From: Chitinophagaceae bacterium
Lineage (GTDB): Bacteria > Bacteroidota > Bacteroidia > Cytophagales > Cytophagaceae
Assembly: GCA_028288405.1 (NCBI GenBank)
Contig: JAQBNS010000090.1
Coordinates: 1-50,201 of the forward strand
Direction: 5' to 3'
Length of the DNA: 50,201 nucleotides
The notes beneath the pieces were generated by a model. The model had not been told where the DNA came from. It made no database searches and saw nothing but the letters and a program-made list of their open reading frames with translations. Numbering within the stretch: the stretch's first letter is position 1; the number at the start of each line of letters is the position of its first letter. A program made the position numbers and the translations under genes. This document shows, piece by piece, positions 1 to 7,703 of this stretch.

Positions 1-546
1 CTCACGCAAGGAAAAGAATATTACATTTTCGTGACTACCGATTCCGGTTTGTACCGTTACCACATGAATGACATTGTCAAGGTGACTGGCTTCTTTGAAC
101 AAACACCTACGGTTCAATTCGTTCAAAAAGGAAAAGGCGTTACCAACATCACCGGAGAAAAATTGTATGAAAGCCAGGTGCTATCTACGATGGCTGAAGT
201 AGAAAAACAATACGGTTTCAATTCTGTGTTTTATCAGGTACTGGCAAACGAAGAAGCGCATGTTTACGAAGTCTACCTGGAAGCAGGAAGCATGGCTACG
301 ATAGATGCTTCCACCTTAGCGCTTGCCATCGACAAGACTTTAGCGACGATCAACCTGGAATATGCATCCAAAAGATCCGGAGAGCGATTGAAACCTTTGC
401 AACTTTATTTTCTTACGCCGGGTACTTTTGAAAAGTATAAACAAAGCTGCCTGGATAAAGGACAGAAAGAAGGACAATTCAAAACTGTGGCGTTGTTGAC
501 AAAAAAAGATTTTGCTTTCTCCTTTGAAAACCATTTAATCAAATAA
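1..546 (+). CDS. GH3-family acyl-acid amido synthetase, C-terminal part (5' end outside window)
   Basis: The reading frame is open from base 1, so the gene begins upstream of the window; the GTG at 31 is only an internal Val. About 181 residues of the C-terminus are visible. The segment TTDSGLYRYHMNDIV, then GFFEQTP, and the GEKLYESQV stretch are characteristic of the ATP/AMP-binding and C-terminal portion of the GH3 (auxin-responsive promoter) family. Plant members adenylate an acyl acid and conjugate it to an amino acid; the bacterial substrates are mostly unknown. It ends one base before the ATG of the dipeptide epimerase, so the two are almost certainly co-transcribed. The family call is firm; the substrate is not inferable. 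Confidence 0.85.
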   Translation, partial: LTQGKEYYIFVTTDSGLYRYHMNDIVKVTGFFEQTPTVQFVQKGKGVTNITGEKLYESQVLSTMAEVEKQYGFNSVFYQVLANEEAHVYEVYLEAGSMATIDASTLALAIDKTLATINLEYASKRSGERLKPLQLYFLTPGTFEKYKQSCLDKGQKEGQFKTVALLTKKDFAFSFENHLIK

Positions 547-547
547 A

Positions 548-1648
548 ATGAAACTCACTGGTATTAGCCTGAAGAAACTCAACATTCCTTTCAAAGTCAG
601 TTTTAAACATACCAGTGCCGAGCGCTCCGTCACGCAAAGCATTTGGGTGACGGCAGTTTCCACGAGCGGTAACGTTGGACATGGAGAAGGATGCCCTAGA
701 GAATATGTGACCAACGAATCGTTGGACACAGCGGCTGTATTTTTTGACACATACCAAACTTCTCTCATCGATCAAATTCATGACCTCGACAGTTTGACTT
801 CATGGTTACTAGAACATAAAAAAGAAATCGACAAAAATCCAGCGGCCTGGTGCGCCATTGAATTAGCTCTACTAGACTTGATTGCACAGGATAATAAACA
901 AAGTATAGAAAGCACATTAGGACTTGACCCCATCTCCCAGCCTTTTCAATATACGGCTGTTCTCGGTGACAGCAGCCTGGAAGTATTTACGGGCCAACTA
1001 GAGCGATACCTCGCCATGGGATTTAGTGATTTCAAAATCAAGATTTCAGGTAATATAGAAACGGACAATCAAAAGTTATTCCTCTTTAACCAGTACGATC
1101 AGCAAAAAATCCGCGTAAGATTAGATGCCAATAATATATGGGCAACAGCTGAAGCCGCTATCACTTATATAAAAGCATTAAGCTATCCTATCTTTGCCAT
1201 AGAAGAACCTTTGTCAGCCGGTCAATACGAAGCACTGAATACAATTGCTGAAACCTGTGGTATAAAAATAATCTTGGACGAAAGTTTTCTAAATGCAGAC
1301 GACTTTGAAAAAATCAGCGGTCCTGCTGCTCATTGGATCATCAATTTAAGAGTATCGAAGATGGGTGGCTTACTTCGTTCTTTGCTCCTAGTCAAGCAAG
1401 CTAGACAACTAGGCATTAGTCTTATTGTAGGTGCACAGGTTGGAGAAACAAGCTTGCTTACAAGAGCAGCACTCACTGTTAGTAATGGTGCTAGAGATGT
1501 CATTATCGCCCAAGAAGGAGCATTTGGCACTTTGCTTCTTCAACAGGACATATGCGATCCTCCTTTGATGTTTAAAGAAAAAGGTATTTTGAATTTTATA
1601 CCATCGTCTCCTCATGGTTTTCAACTTTTGATTAATTCTGAGATTTAA
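548..1648 (+). CDS. Dipeptide epimerase (L-Ala-D/L-Glu epimerase-like), enolase superfamily
   Basis: The 366-residue protein has the length and catalytic layout of the muconate-lactonizing/dipeptide-epimerase branch of the enolase superfamily. The KxK pair is K163/K165, the metal ligands are D193 (in RLDANN), E219 (IEEP) and D244 (LDES), and the second-face lysine is K271 (SKMGG). Such enzymes epimerise the alpha carbon of a dipeptide, classically L-Ala-D-Glu from murein turnover, although Bacteroidota members vary in specificity. The start ATG lies one base after the GH3 stop, giving translational coupling. Specificity residues cannot be judged by eye, so L-Ala-D/L-Glu is a family default. 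Confidence 0.87.
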   Translation: MKLTGISLKKLNIPFKVSFKHTSAERSVTQSIWVTAVSTSGNVGHGEGCPREYVTNESLDTAAVFFDTYQTSLIDQIHDLDSLTSWLLEHKKEIDKNPAAWCAIELALLDLIAQDNKQSIESTLGLDPISQPFQYTAVLGDSSLEVFTGQLERYLAMGFSDFKIKISGNIETDNQKLFLFNQYDQQKIRVRLDANNIWATAEAAITYIKALSYPIFAIEEPLSAGQYEALNTIAETCGIKIILDESFLNADDFEKISGPAAHWIINLRVSKMGGLLRSLLLVKQARQLGISLIVGAQVGETSLLTRAALTVSNGARDVIIAQEGAFGTLLLQQDICDPPLMFKEKGILNFIPSSPHGFQLLINSEI

Positions 1649-1671
1649 GTAAACTGATAAATTCTATTCAT

Positions 1672-2370
1672 ATGGCTTGGGACTTCATAAAAGAAAATGG
1701 TAAAATGTTAACCATAAATAAACCATCAACATTAGAAACTTTCTATAGTATCTCCAATGATTACTCTTGTGCTAGAAAATTAATAGGTAATCAAAAAGAC
1801 TATAGTGGATTTCTGGAAAAGCTAGTAGAGCAAAACTTTCATCATGAAGTTGATGAAAGAATAACAATTAAAGAAATAGCTCAACTATTTGGTCATGATG
1901 TATCCAAAGTGACTAAATGGATTAGACAGATATACGAAGACATTTTTAAGTTAAACCAGGCACATCCAGAACTTTTTTTAGGAGAAGGAATTAGATACAA
2001 TCTACATGTTAAGAACTATGATAACTTTTGCTATTTCGCTACTACACTAAAAGAGACACCTAGAAAATATGATCAATTTAGTTGGTGGTTTCTTAATGCA
2101 AAAATGGGTACAGGTCAATTTTATGTACAAGATATCTTACATGAAATCACAAATGGCAAGCAACAAATTATTTTATATTTGAAAGGAGGATATCCAAACG
2201 AATACAGAGATCATTTAATTGAAAGAGCTAAATTTGAACAAACGATTAGTTGGAAAGACCTTTATGACAACAGGGAGTCCGCTGTTGATGAACTATTAAG
2301 ACAAACATATGGCTATAAATCATCTACAGTTGTTAATGAAAAAACTGCATATCCATATTGGAAGAGATAA
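1672..2370 (+). CDS. Hypothetical protein with a possible helix-turn-helix, AT-rich
   Basis: I do not recognise this 232-residue protein. Around residues 63-90 the segment ITIKEIAQLFGHDVSKVTKW reads like a helix-turn-helix. The remainder is soluble, aromatic-rich and without signal peptide or membrane segments. It starts 23 bases after the epimerase stop, so it could be the third gene of that operon, but its composition is visibly more AT-rich than its neighbours, which suggests later acquisition. ATG 1672 is used; Met11 is an alternative start. DNA binding is only an inference from the short motif. Confidence 0.6.
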   Translation: MAWDFIKENGKMLTINKPSTLETFYSISNDYSCARKLIGNQKDYSGFLEKLVEQNFHHEVDERITIKEIAQLFGHDVSKVTKWIRQIYEDIFKLNQAHPELFLGEGIRYNLHVKNYDNFCYFATTLKETPRKYDQFSWWFLNAKMGTGQFYVQDILHEITNGKQQIILYLKGGYPNEYRDHLIERAKFEQTISWKDLYDNRESAVDELLRQTYGYKSSTVVNEKTAYPYWKR

Positions 2371-2450
2371 GTAATATCATATCTATAAATACCAAAAAAA
2401 ACTCTTTATTTTACCTTTTTTATAACTTTTTAAAAGCTTAGACGTATAAA

Positions 2451-2470
2451 CTTTCAATAATACTTGAAAG
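2451..2470. promoter_or_regulatory. Operator 1 of the GbsR-type regulator: CTTTCA-N8-TGAAAG
   Basis: A perfect inverted repeat CTTTCAA-6 bases-TTGAAAG lies 28 bp before the regulator start codon. The same 6-bp arms with the same 8-base spacing recur at 3013-3032 before the next operon. Placement and recurrence indicate an autoregulatory binding site for the dimeric regulator encoded at 2499; that assignment is inference. Confidence 0.7.
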
Positions 2471-2498
2471 TTCAATAAGAATACATTACGTTTACAAT

Positions 2499-2996
2499 AT
2501 GAAATATTCAGAAGCCAAAGAGAAGTATATTCATGCCTGGGGGACCTTGGGATCTAGCTGGGGTGTAAACCGTACCATGGCACAGATCCACGCTCTACTG
2601 ATGGTTTCTATAGAGCCTCTGTCTACTGAAGAGATTATGGAGGAATTGAAGATTTCCCGTGGCAATGCCAACATGAATGTACGTGCATTGATGGACTGGG
2701 GGCTTGCTGATAAAGTGTTGGTGGCGGGTGAACGCAAAGAATACTTTAAAGCCGATAAAGACATCATGAAAATTGGTGTACAGGTAGCAAAAGAACGTAA
2801 AAGACGTGAGTTAGATCCTATCATTAAATTGCTGAATGAAATCACTGTAGTTGATGGTGATACTGCAGAGGTAAAAGAATTCAGAAAAGTGACAAAAGAC
2901 TTACAGAAATTTGCGGGTCAGACCGAATCTGTATTGGATCTATTCATCAAGTCCAAAGACAACTGGTTCTTTAAAATATTAGGAAAATTACGTTAA
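2499..2996 (+). CDS. GbsR/MarR-family transcriptional regulator
   Basis: This 165-residue protein matches the GbsR-type MarR family common in Bacteroidota. The N-terminus contains WGTLGSSWGVNRT followed by the winged helix: helix-turn-helix around residues 43-72 (STEEIMEELKISRGNANMNV) and a wing with ERKEYFKAD. The C-terminal half is helical and presumably dimerises. It sits between two copies of one inverted repeat (2451-2470 and 3013-3032), so it probably represses itself and the membrane-protein operon starting at 3050. Relatives in Bacillus sense choline for osmoprotectant genes; here the neighbours are membrane and acyltransferase genes, so the ligand is likely different. Confidence 0.88.
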   Translation: MKYSEAKEKYIHAWGTLGSSWGVNRTMAQIHALLMVSIEPLSTEEIMEELKISRGNANMNVRALMDWGLADKVLVAGERKEYFKADKDIMKIGVQVAKERKRRELDPIIKLLNEITVVDGDTAEVKEFRKVTKDLQKFAGQTESVLDLFIKSKDNWFFKILGKLR

Positions 2997-3012
2997 AAAA
3001 ATTTAAACTAAT

Positions 3013-3032
3013 CTTTCAATACTTACTGAAAG
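3013..3032. promoter_or_regulatory. Operator 2 of the GbsR-type regulator: CTTTCA-N8-TGAAAG
   Basis: This is the second copy of the inverted repeat seen at 2451-2470, with arms extended by one more pair (T at 3012, A at 3033). It lies in the 53-bp gap between the regulator and the first membrane gene, ending 17 bp before ATG 3050. Its position fits repression of the downstream operon. Confidence 0.7.
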
Positions 3033-3049
3033 ATATGAAATAAAAGATT

Positions 3050-3409
3050 ATGAGCCTATCCTTACTCACTTTCATCCTTTACCTGCTAGTTGCCGGCAAT
3101 ACGACCTATTTCCTTGGGAGAAGTCTGTATACAAACGGGGAACATTTCCTGGCTTCCATCTTCCTAAGCAGACCAGAGATTGTACAACCGTTGAATAAAG
3201 TATTACTGGCAGGCTTCTACCTGATCAATATTGGCTTTGTACTTCTGTTCTTTACCCAACAACATAACCTATCAGGCATGCAATCCTGTGTTGAATTCTT
3301 GAGCAAAAAACTGGGAGCCGTCTACCTGGTTCTTGGATGTATGCACCTATTCAACATTCTTGTCTTTATTACGATTGAAAGAAAACTTTATACAAACCCT
3401 AAACACTAA
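3050..3409 (+). CDS. Small integral membrane protein, paralogue of the next gene
   Basis: The protein has 119 residues and about three hydrophobic helices (near residues 3-23, 50-70 and 90-110). I cannot assign a family. It is clearly related to the following gene: both share an R-x-L-x-x-N motif, a short IF-x-x-R-x-EI loop, N-x-x-x-x-x-GFYL-x-NIG, and SKK/SKI-G before the last helix. It is the first gene of the run to 6540, 17 bp after operator 2. No catalytic residues are apparent; a structural or chaperone role in the membrane is possible. Confidence 0.75.
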   Translation: MSLSLLTFILYLLVAGNTTYFLGRSLYTNGEHFLASIFLSRPEIVQPLNKVLLAGFYLINIGFVLLFFTQQHNLSGMQSCVEFLSKKLGAVYLVLGCMHLFNILVFITIERKLYTNPKH

Positions 3410-3414
3410 TACTT

Positions 3415-3810
3415 ATGGAAACTCAAACTACCCTACCCGCTGTTGTTAATCATGCATTAACCGTACAAACGTATTTAATTTACTTGCCCATCGCAGTCAT
3501 CATGACAATACTAGTAGCCCGAACCTTATTCAAAAACAGTAAAATATTTATGCTGGATATCTTCCATGGTCGGGCTGAAATTGCCATTGCGACTAACCGT
3601 TTGTTCGAAATAGGTTTTTATTTGCTCAATATAGGAGCAGCATTATTGATTCTTAAAACCTATAAAATTGATAATTATCAGGAAATGATTGAAGCTCTAA
3701 GTAGTAAAATCGGTGGCTTCTCTATCTACCTTGGAGTGATACTTTTCTTGAACTTGCTGTTGTTCTTCAGAGGCAAAAGAAAAGCTAGTCAACATGCAGC
3801 CAATAACTAA
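3415..3810 (+). CDS. Small integral membrane protein, tandem paralogue
   Basis: This 131-residue membrane protein starts five bases after the preceding gene and is its diverged tandem duplicate, sharing the FYL-x-NIG core, the R-x-E-I loop and the SSKIGG-type segment before the last helix. The N-terminus is longer (about 20 polar residues) and the C-terminus is basic (RGKRKAS), predicting a cytoplasmic tail. Function is unknown; the pair may form a heterodimer. Confidence 0.75.
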   Translation: METQTTLPAVVNHALTVQTYLIYLPIAVIMTILVARTLFKNSKIFMLDIFHGRAEIAIATNRLFEIGFYLLNIGAALLILKTYKIDNYQEMIEALSSKIGGFSIYLGVILFLNLLLFFRGKRKASQHAANN

Positions 3811-3820
3811 TTTTACGATA

Positions 3821-4267
3821 ATGGAAATTCAAAAAAATAATATATACTACAGGATAGCGGTAATGCTTCTTTGCTTAGGCATTACCGCCTACACCTTGAG
3901 TCAGTTTGCCTTGCTGATCCAGCATTACCTAATCATACCTTATGACTAGAAATTAGAACTGGCGATTGTCACAGGACAGCTGGTCTTTCAATTTCCATTT
4001 ATATACAACAAACCCTTAACACGAAAAATAGTATATTATGAGAATATGCTGATGGTATCACTCATCGGATCAGTTCTGTTGATGCCTTTGATTGCAGTCA
4101 ATCGTTTCTACAGTCTTGATCAGCTGGTTAATCTAAGCTATTTCAGTGTCGTAGTTAGTATACTCTTTTTAGAACATTACCGTAGGGTAAAAAAGCTACA
4201 GCTTCCTGCTTATCTTTGCTGGACTTGGGTTTTATACCGATTGATTATTTTAACCATTATTCTTTAA
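3821..4267 (+). pseudogene. Membrane protein gene interrupted by one in-frame TAG (codon 43)
   Basis: ATG 3821 opens a frame that reads 42 codons of hydrophobic protein (MEIQKNNIYYRIAVMLLCLG and so on), meets TAG at 3947-3949, and continues in the same frame without another stop to TAA 4265-4267. The intact product would be about 148 residues with several membrane helices. There is no frameshift, and spacing to both neighbours (10 and 4 bases) is operon-like, so one nonsense change in an otherwise intact gene is the simplest reading. A restart at ATG 4046 could give a 73-residue fragment. Amber readthrough or a sequencing error are alternatives. The family is not recognised. Confidence 0.75.
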
Positions 4268-4271
4268 TGCC

Positions 4272-5162
4272 ATGGAAAAGAAAGTAGTGCTCGCAGGTGG
4301 AACAGGTTTCATTGGAAATTACCTTTCTGCATATTACAAATCACAAGGCTATATCGTACAGCTCATATCCAGACAACCAACTGACATTTCATGGCAGGAT
4401 CAGCCGAGTATTGTAAACGCTTTGGAAGGTGCAGAGCTTCTGATCAACCTGGCTGGTAAATCAGTGGATTGTCGTTACAATGAAAAGAACAAAGCAGAAA
4501 TTCTTTCTTCAAGAATAGAAACGACAAAAGCATTAGGTGAAGCTTTACTAAAATGTAACCATCCACCAGAGTTATGGATCAATTCCAGTACGGCTACAAT
4601 TTATCGTCATGCCGAGGATCGACCAATGACGGAAAGCAACGGAGAAATAGGTACAGGTTTTTCTGTTGGTATTGCCACCCAATGGGAGAAAAGTTTCTTT
4701 GATTTTAAACTTTCAAGCACCAGACAAGTTGCATTACGTATTGCTATCGTATTAGGAAATGATGGTGGAGCATTTTCACCTTTAAAAAGATTGGTAAGAT
4801 TTGGATTAGGAGGTAAGCAGGGAAAAGGTAATCAAATGTTCAGTTGGATTCACATGGAAGATTTAAAGAACATTATCTTATTCATCCAATCTCATAAAGA
4901 CATGAGTGGTGTATACAATTGTTCCGCCCCAAATCCTGTCGACAACATTACCTTCATGAAAAAATTACGACAGGCGATGGATATACCCTTCGGTTTACCT
5001 TCACCAAAGTGGTTGTTAACGATCGGTGCTGTATTGATTAAAACAGAAACAGAACTGATTTTAAAAAGCCGTTGGGTTCTTCCAGAAAAACTATTGCAAA
5101 AAGGATATACCTTCTCATTTCCTACTCTAGACAAAGCTTTTGTTAACATCATAAACAAATAA
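4272..5162 (+). CDS. TIGR01777-family NAD(P)-dependent epimerase/SDR protein
   Basis: The 296-residue protein begins with the Rossmann motif GGTGFIG (residues 9-15) and continues with INLAGKSVDCRYNEKNK and SSTATIYRH, hallmarks of the atypical extended SDR family TIGR01777 (E. coli YfcH type). The C-terminal 45 residues (PSPKWLLTIGAVL, then SRWVLPEKLLQKGY) match the DUF1731 domain of that family. The substrate is not established for the family. It sits inside the GbsR-controlled membrane operon, suggesting a redox step on a membrane-derived molecule. Confidence 0.9.
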   Translation: MEKKVVLAGGTGFIGNYLSAYYKSQGYIVQLISRQPTDISWQDQPSIVNALEGAELLINLAGKSVDCRYNEKNKAEILSSRIETTKALGEALLKCNHPPELWINSSTATIYRHAEDRPMTESNGEIGTGFSVGIATQWEKSFFDFKLSSTRQVALRIAIVLGNDGGAFSPLKRLVRFGLGGKQGKGNQMFSWIHMEDLKNIILFIQSHKDMSGVYNCSAPNPVDNITFMKKLRQAMDIPFGLPSPKWLLTIGAVLIKTETELILKSRWVLPEKLLQKGYTFSFPTLDKAFVNIINK

Positions 5163-5164
5163 TA

Positions 5165-5596
5165 ATGAGACGCGAACAATTAGAATTACTGCTTCTCCTA
5201 TGTGGAATCGGACATATTGTATTGAGTGTAGTTAGCACCATTATTCCAAAAGCGTTGAATTGGAAGAAAGAACTCGGACCTCTACAACCTTTATTAAGAC
5301 AAATGTTCTGGACCTACGCAGCCTATATTCTAATTCTAAACTTTTGCTTTGGTATAGTTTCTATTTTCGGCAAAAATGAATTACTTAATCATTCCTTTTT
5401 GGCAAAAAGCATTACGCTATTTATAAGTCTGTATTGGTTAGCCAGGGTATTTATACAATTCTTTTACTTTGATACTACACAAGCACCAAAGGGTCTGTTT
5501 TATACAATAGGAGAAATCGCTTTAATCATCCTATTTATTATTTTTACAATAGTATATGCAGCTGCTTTTTTATACAACTCATGGATCATAGCCTGA
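5165..5596 (+). CDS. Four-helix integral membrane protein of unknown function
   Basis: The protein has 143 residues and four clear hydrophobic segments (about 5-27, 45-66, 78-95 and 112-138) with short loops and no catalytic motif I can recognise. It follows the SDR gene by two bases and its last 16 bases overlap the acyltransferase gene, so it is translationally coupled to that enzyme and may be its membrane partner. Confidence 0.75.
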   Translation: MRREQLELLLLLCGIGHIVLSVVSTIIPKALNWKKELGPLQPLLRQMFWTYAAYILILNFCFGIVSIFGKNELLNHSFLAKSITLFISLYWLARVFIQFFYFDTTQAPKGLFYTIGEIALIILFIIFTIVYAAAFLYNSWIIA

Positions 5597-6540
5597 TATT
5601 CTTAATCGTCTGGAGTAGCTTGTTATTACTAACAGGATACCTGGTACCTTTCGTAAATAATCAACGCAAGGCCAGAATAATAGCCTGGGGCATAGCCGTG
5701 GTTACTACAGTACTTTCAGTGAATTTCACATCTAATGATCCTCCTTTGCTGCGTATGCTTGTTATTACCTCGCTTCAGCTCTTATCCATGAAAGGAATAG
5801 TAATGGTTGAAACTTATTCCATAAAACCTAAATTATTATTTGTGCAATGGATAGCCTTTGCACAAGGGTGGTTCGGCATGAGACCTACTCCCTTTGAATC
5901 GCTCGTTTCAACACCACGCCCTCCTATTTTCTATTTTATCTTCAAAGGAATTACTAGAATACTCTTTGGTATCCTCTTACTCTATTTGGCACAGGTCTGC
6001 TCCTGGCTTTATTTGTCACAGTTACTTTTACTTGTTGGACTAAGTTTCATCCTACACTTTGGGATATTAAACATTAGTACAGGCCTCTGGAGGGCATTAG
6101 GAGTGGATGTCAAAGAATTATTTATTAAGCCCTATGCCTCGCGATCACTCAAAGAATTTTGGGGCAAACGCTGGAACATGGCTTTCTCCGAGATGACGGC
6201 ACTAGCCATATACAAGCCTTTAGTGGGGCGTTGGGGAAAGATCAATGCCATGATCGTTTCTTTCTTGTTCTCTGGAATATTGCATGAGTTAGCCATTTCA
6301 TTTCCAGTAAAGTCAGGCTATGGCCTTCCATTGCTTTACTTCACGTTACACGCTGCGCTGATGTACCTTGAAACGAAAAGCAAACAAGTACAAAAAATAA
6401 CGTCTCATCCTATCGCTTCTCACCTTTGGGTAATGGGTTGGCTAATCCTTCCATTGCCCATCCTGTTTCATAAATATTTTATCCTCTGGGTAGCACAGCC
6501 TTTAGCCAACTTTATTCTACATGGGATCAGCATTCAATAA
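5581..6540 (+). CDS. MBOAT/wax-synthase-like membrane O-acyltransferase
   Basis: This 319-residue polytopic protein carries the wax-synthase/MBOAT signature: FWGKRWNMAFSEM near residues 193-205, a basic K-P-L-V-G-R segment, and SGILHELAIS with the presumed catalytic His at 235. Members acylate hydroxyl groups of lipids or glycans using acyl-CoA or acyl carrier donors. It is the last gene of the run from 3050, overlapping the preceding gene. The acceptor is unknown; with an SDR and several small membrane proteins in the same transcript, a lipid alcohol or envelope glycan is likely (inference). Confidence 0.85.
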   Translation: MDHSLIFLIVWSSLLLLTGYLVPFVNNQRKARIIAWGIAVVTTVLSVNFTSNDPPLLRMLVITSLQLLSMKGIVMVETYSIKPKLLFVQWIAFAQGWFGMRPTPFESLVSTPRPPIFYFIFKGITRILFGILLLYLAQVCSWLYLSQLLLLVGLSFILHFGILNISTGLWRALGVDVKELFIKPYASRSLKEFWGKRWNMAFSEMTALAIYKPLVGRWGKINAMIVSFLFSGILHELAISFPVKSGYGLPLLYFTLHAALMYLETKSKQVQKITSHPIASHLWVMGWLILPLPILFHKYFILWVAQPLANFILHGISIQ

Positions 6541-6825
6541 AGTTAGACGAAAGCAATTCTACCTTTCTTCATGTGTATTATTTCCCTCACATAATGGAAG
6601 AGGTATTAGAGTAAACATTTCAGAGCAACAATATAAATCTTATACCAAATAATTAAATTATTTTTCCTATATTTGGATGTTCTTACACTTCACAAACCAC
6701 TGGTAATAAGACTTTTTACTACTAATTTACATTTCTCCTCTATCCTCCTGCTTACTAATCGCTCTGTATCAATTATATTAGTATAACACTATACTTTTTG
6801 TATTGGGAAGTAATCAATTCATAAC

Positions 6826-7494
6826 ATGAACTCAAACTATACTCTCCTATTTTTATCTCTTGCATTTTTTCTATCATCCTGCGATTGCGTGAATTCAATT
6901 GAAGGAACTATAGTAGATGAAAAGAACCTTCCTCTTAAAGAAGTACATGCTTATTATGTGATTGATGGAAAAATTCGTGACAGTATGATCACAGGGGATG
7001 ATGGTAGATATGTATTAAGTAAAATTTCAGGGATATGTAATCCGAAAGAGAATGACATCATTCTACTCAAAAACGATTTTCATCATGTAGTCTTAAATGA
7101 ATTGGAAGTAGATAGATCAGTTGTTGTCTTGATGGCTAATCCCAAAGAAAATACAAGAGTTGATGAAGTTATGAAACTATACCAACAACCGGAATGGACT
7201 TATTATTATAATCTGCTGATTATTCTATTCAATAGTGTATCATTCGGATTTGTATTTACTCCTAGAATAAAAATGAAAGCCTTATGGGTGATTCTTTTTG
7301 TTGTAGTGAATCCTTACCTCACTATCGTCAGAACAACAGATTCAATGGACTTGGATGTTGTGGGCTTCATACTTAATCCGCATTTTACGGGAAGTTTATG
7401 GTTAATGTTTATAAGCATACCGCTTGTTCCACTTTCGTTTTGGATATACTTTATTTATTTAAAATCAAAGAAGACGATTGTTAAAGGCACGTAA
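6826..7494 (+). CDS. Lipoprotein with carboxypeptidase-regulatory-like domain and C-terminal membrane helices
   Basis: The N-terminus is a lipoprotein signal (hydrophobic to residue 16, then LSSC with Cys19). Residues 24-105 resemble a CarboxypepD_reg-like beta-sandwich: SIEGTIVDEKNLPL, then GDDGRYVLSKI. After a linker come three hydrophobic helices (about 128-148, 153-170 and 185-213), an unusual addition for a lipoprotein. A candidate Bacteroidota -7 box TATATTTG is at 6668-6675, but it is about 150 bases upstream and lacks a good -33, so the promoter is uncertain. Function unknown. Confidence 0.65.
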   Translation: MNSNYTLLFLSLAFFLSSCDCVNSIEGTIVDEKNLPLKEVHAYYVIDGKIRDSMITGDDGRYVLSKISGICNPKENDIILLKNDFHHVVLNELEVDRSVVVLMANPKENTRVDEVMKLYQQPEWTYYYNLLIILFNSVSFGFVFTPRIKMKALWVILFVVVNPYLTIVRTTDSMDLDVVGFILNPHFTGSLWLMFISIPLVPLSFWIYFIYLKSKKTIVKGT

Positions 7495-7703
7495 AAGCAA
7501 GCTGACTCTTTAAATGGCCCGGGCAGATCAGATGCCCTATACCAGCGAGGGTGTTGTACCGATAAATAGAATAGCGATCACTGTTTCTCTGCTCTGTTTT
7601 TATTTCTCATGGGATTTAGATGATCAAACCACTAGAATAAAGCAGAATTTTATTATTTTTATACATCCCATAACGAGAGGACTCTTACTTAAAATTTTCC
7701 TTT

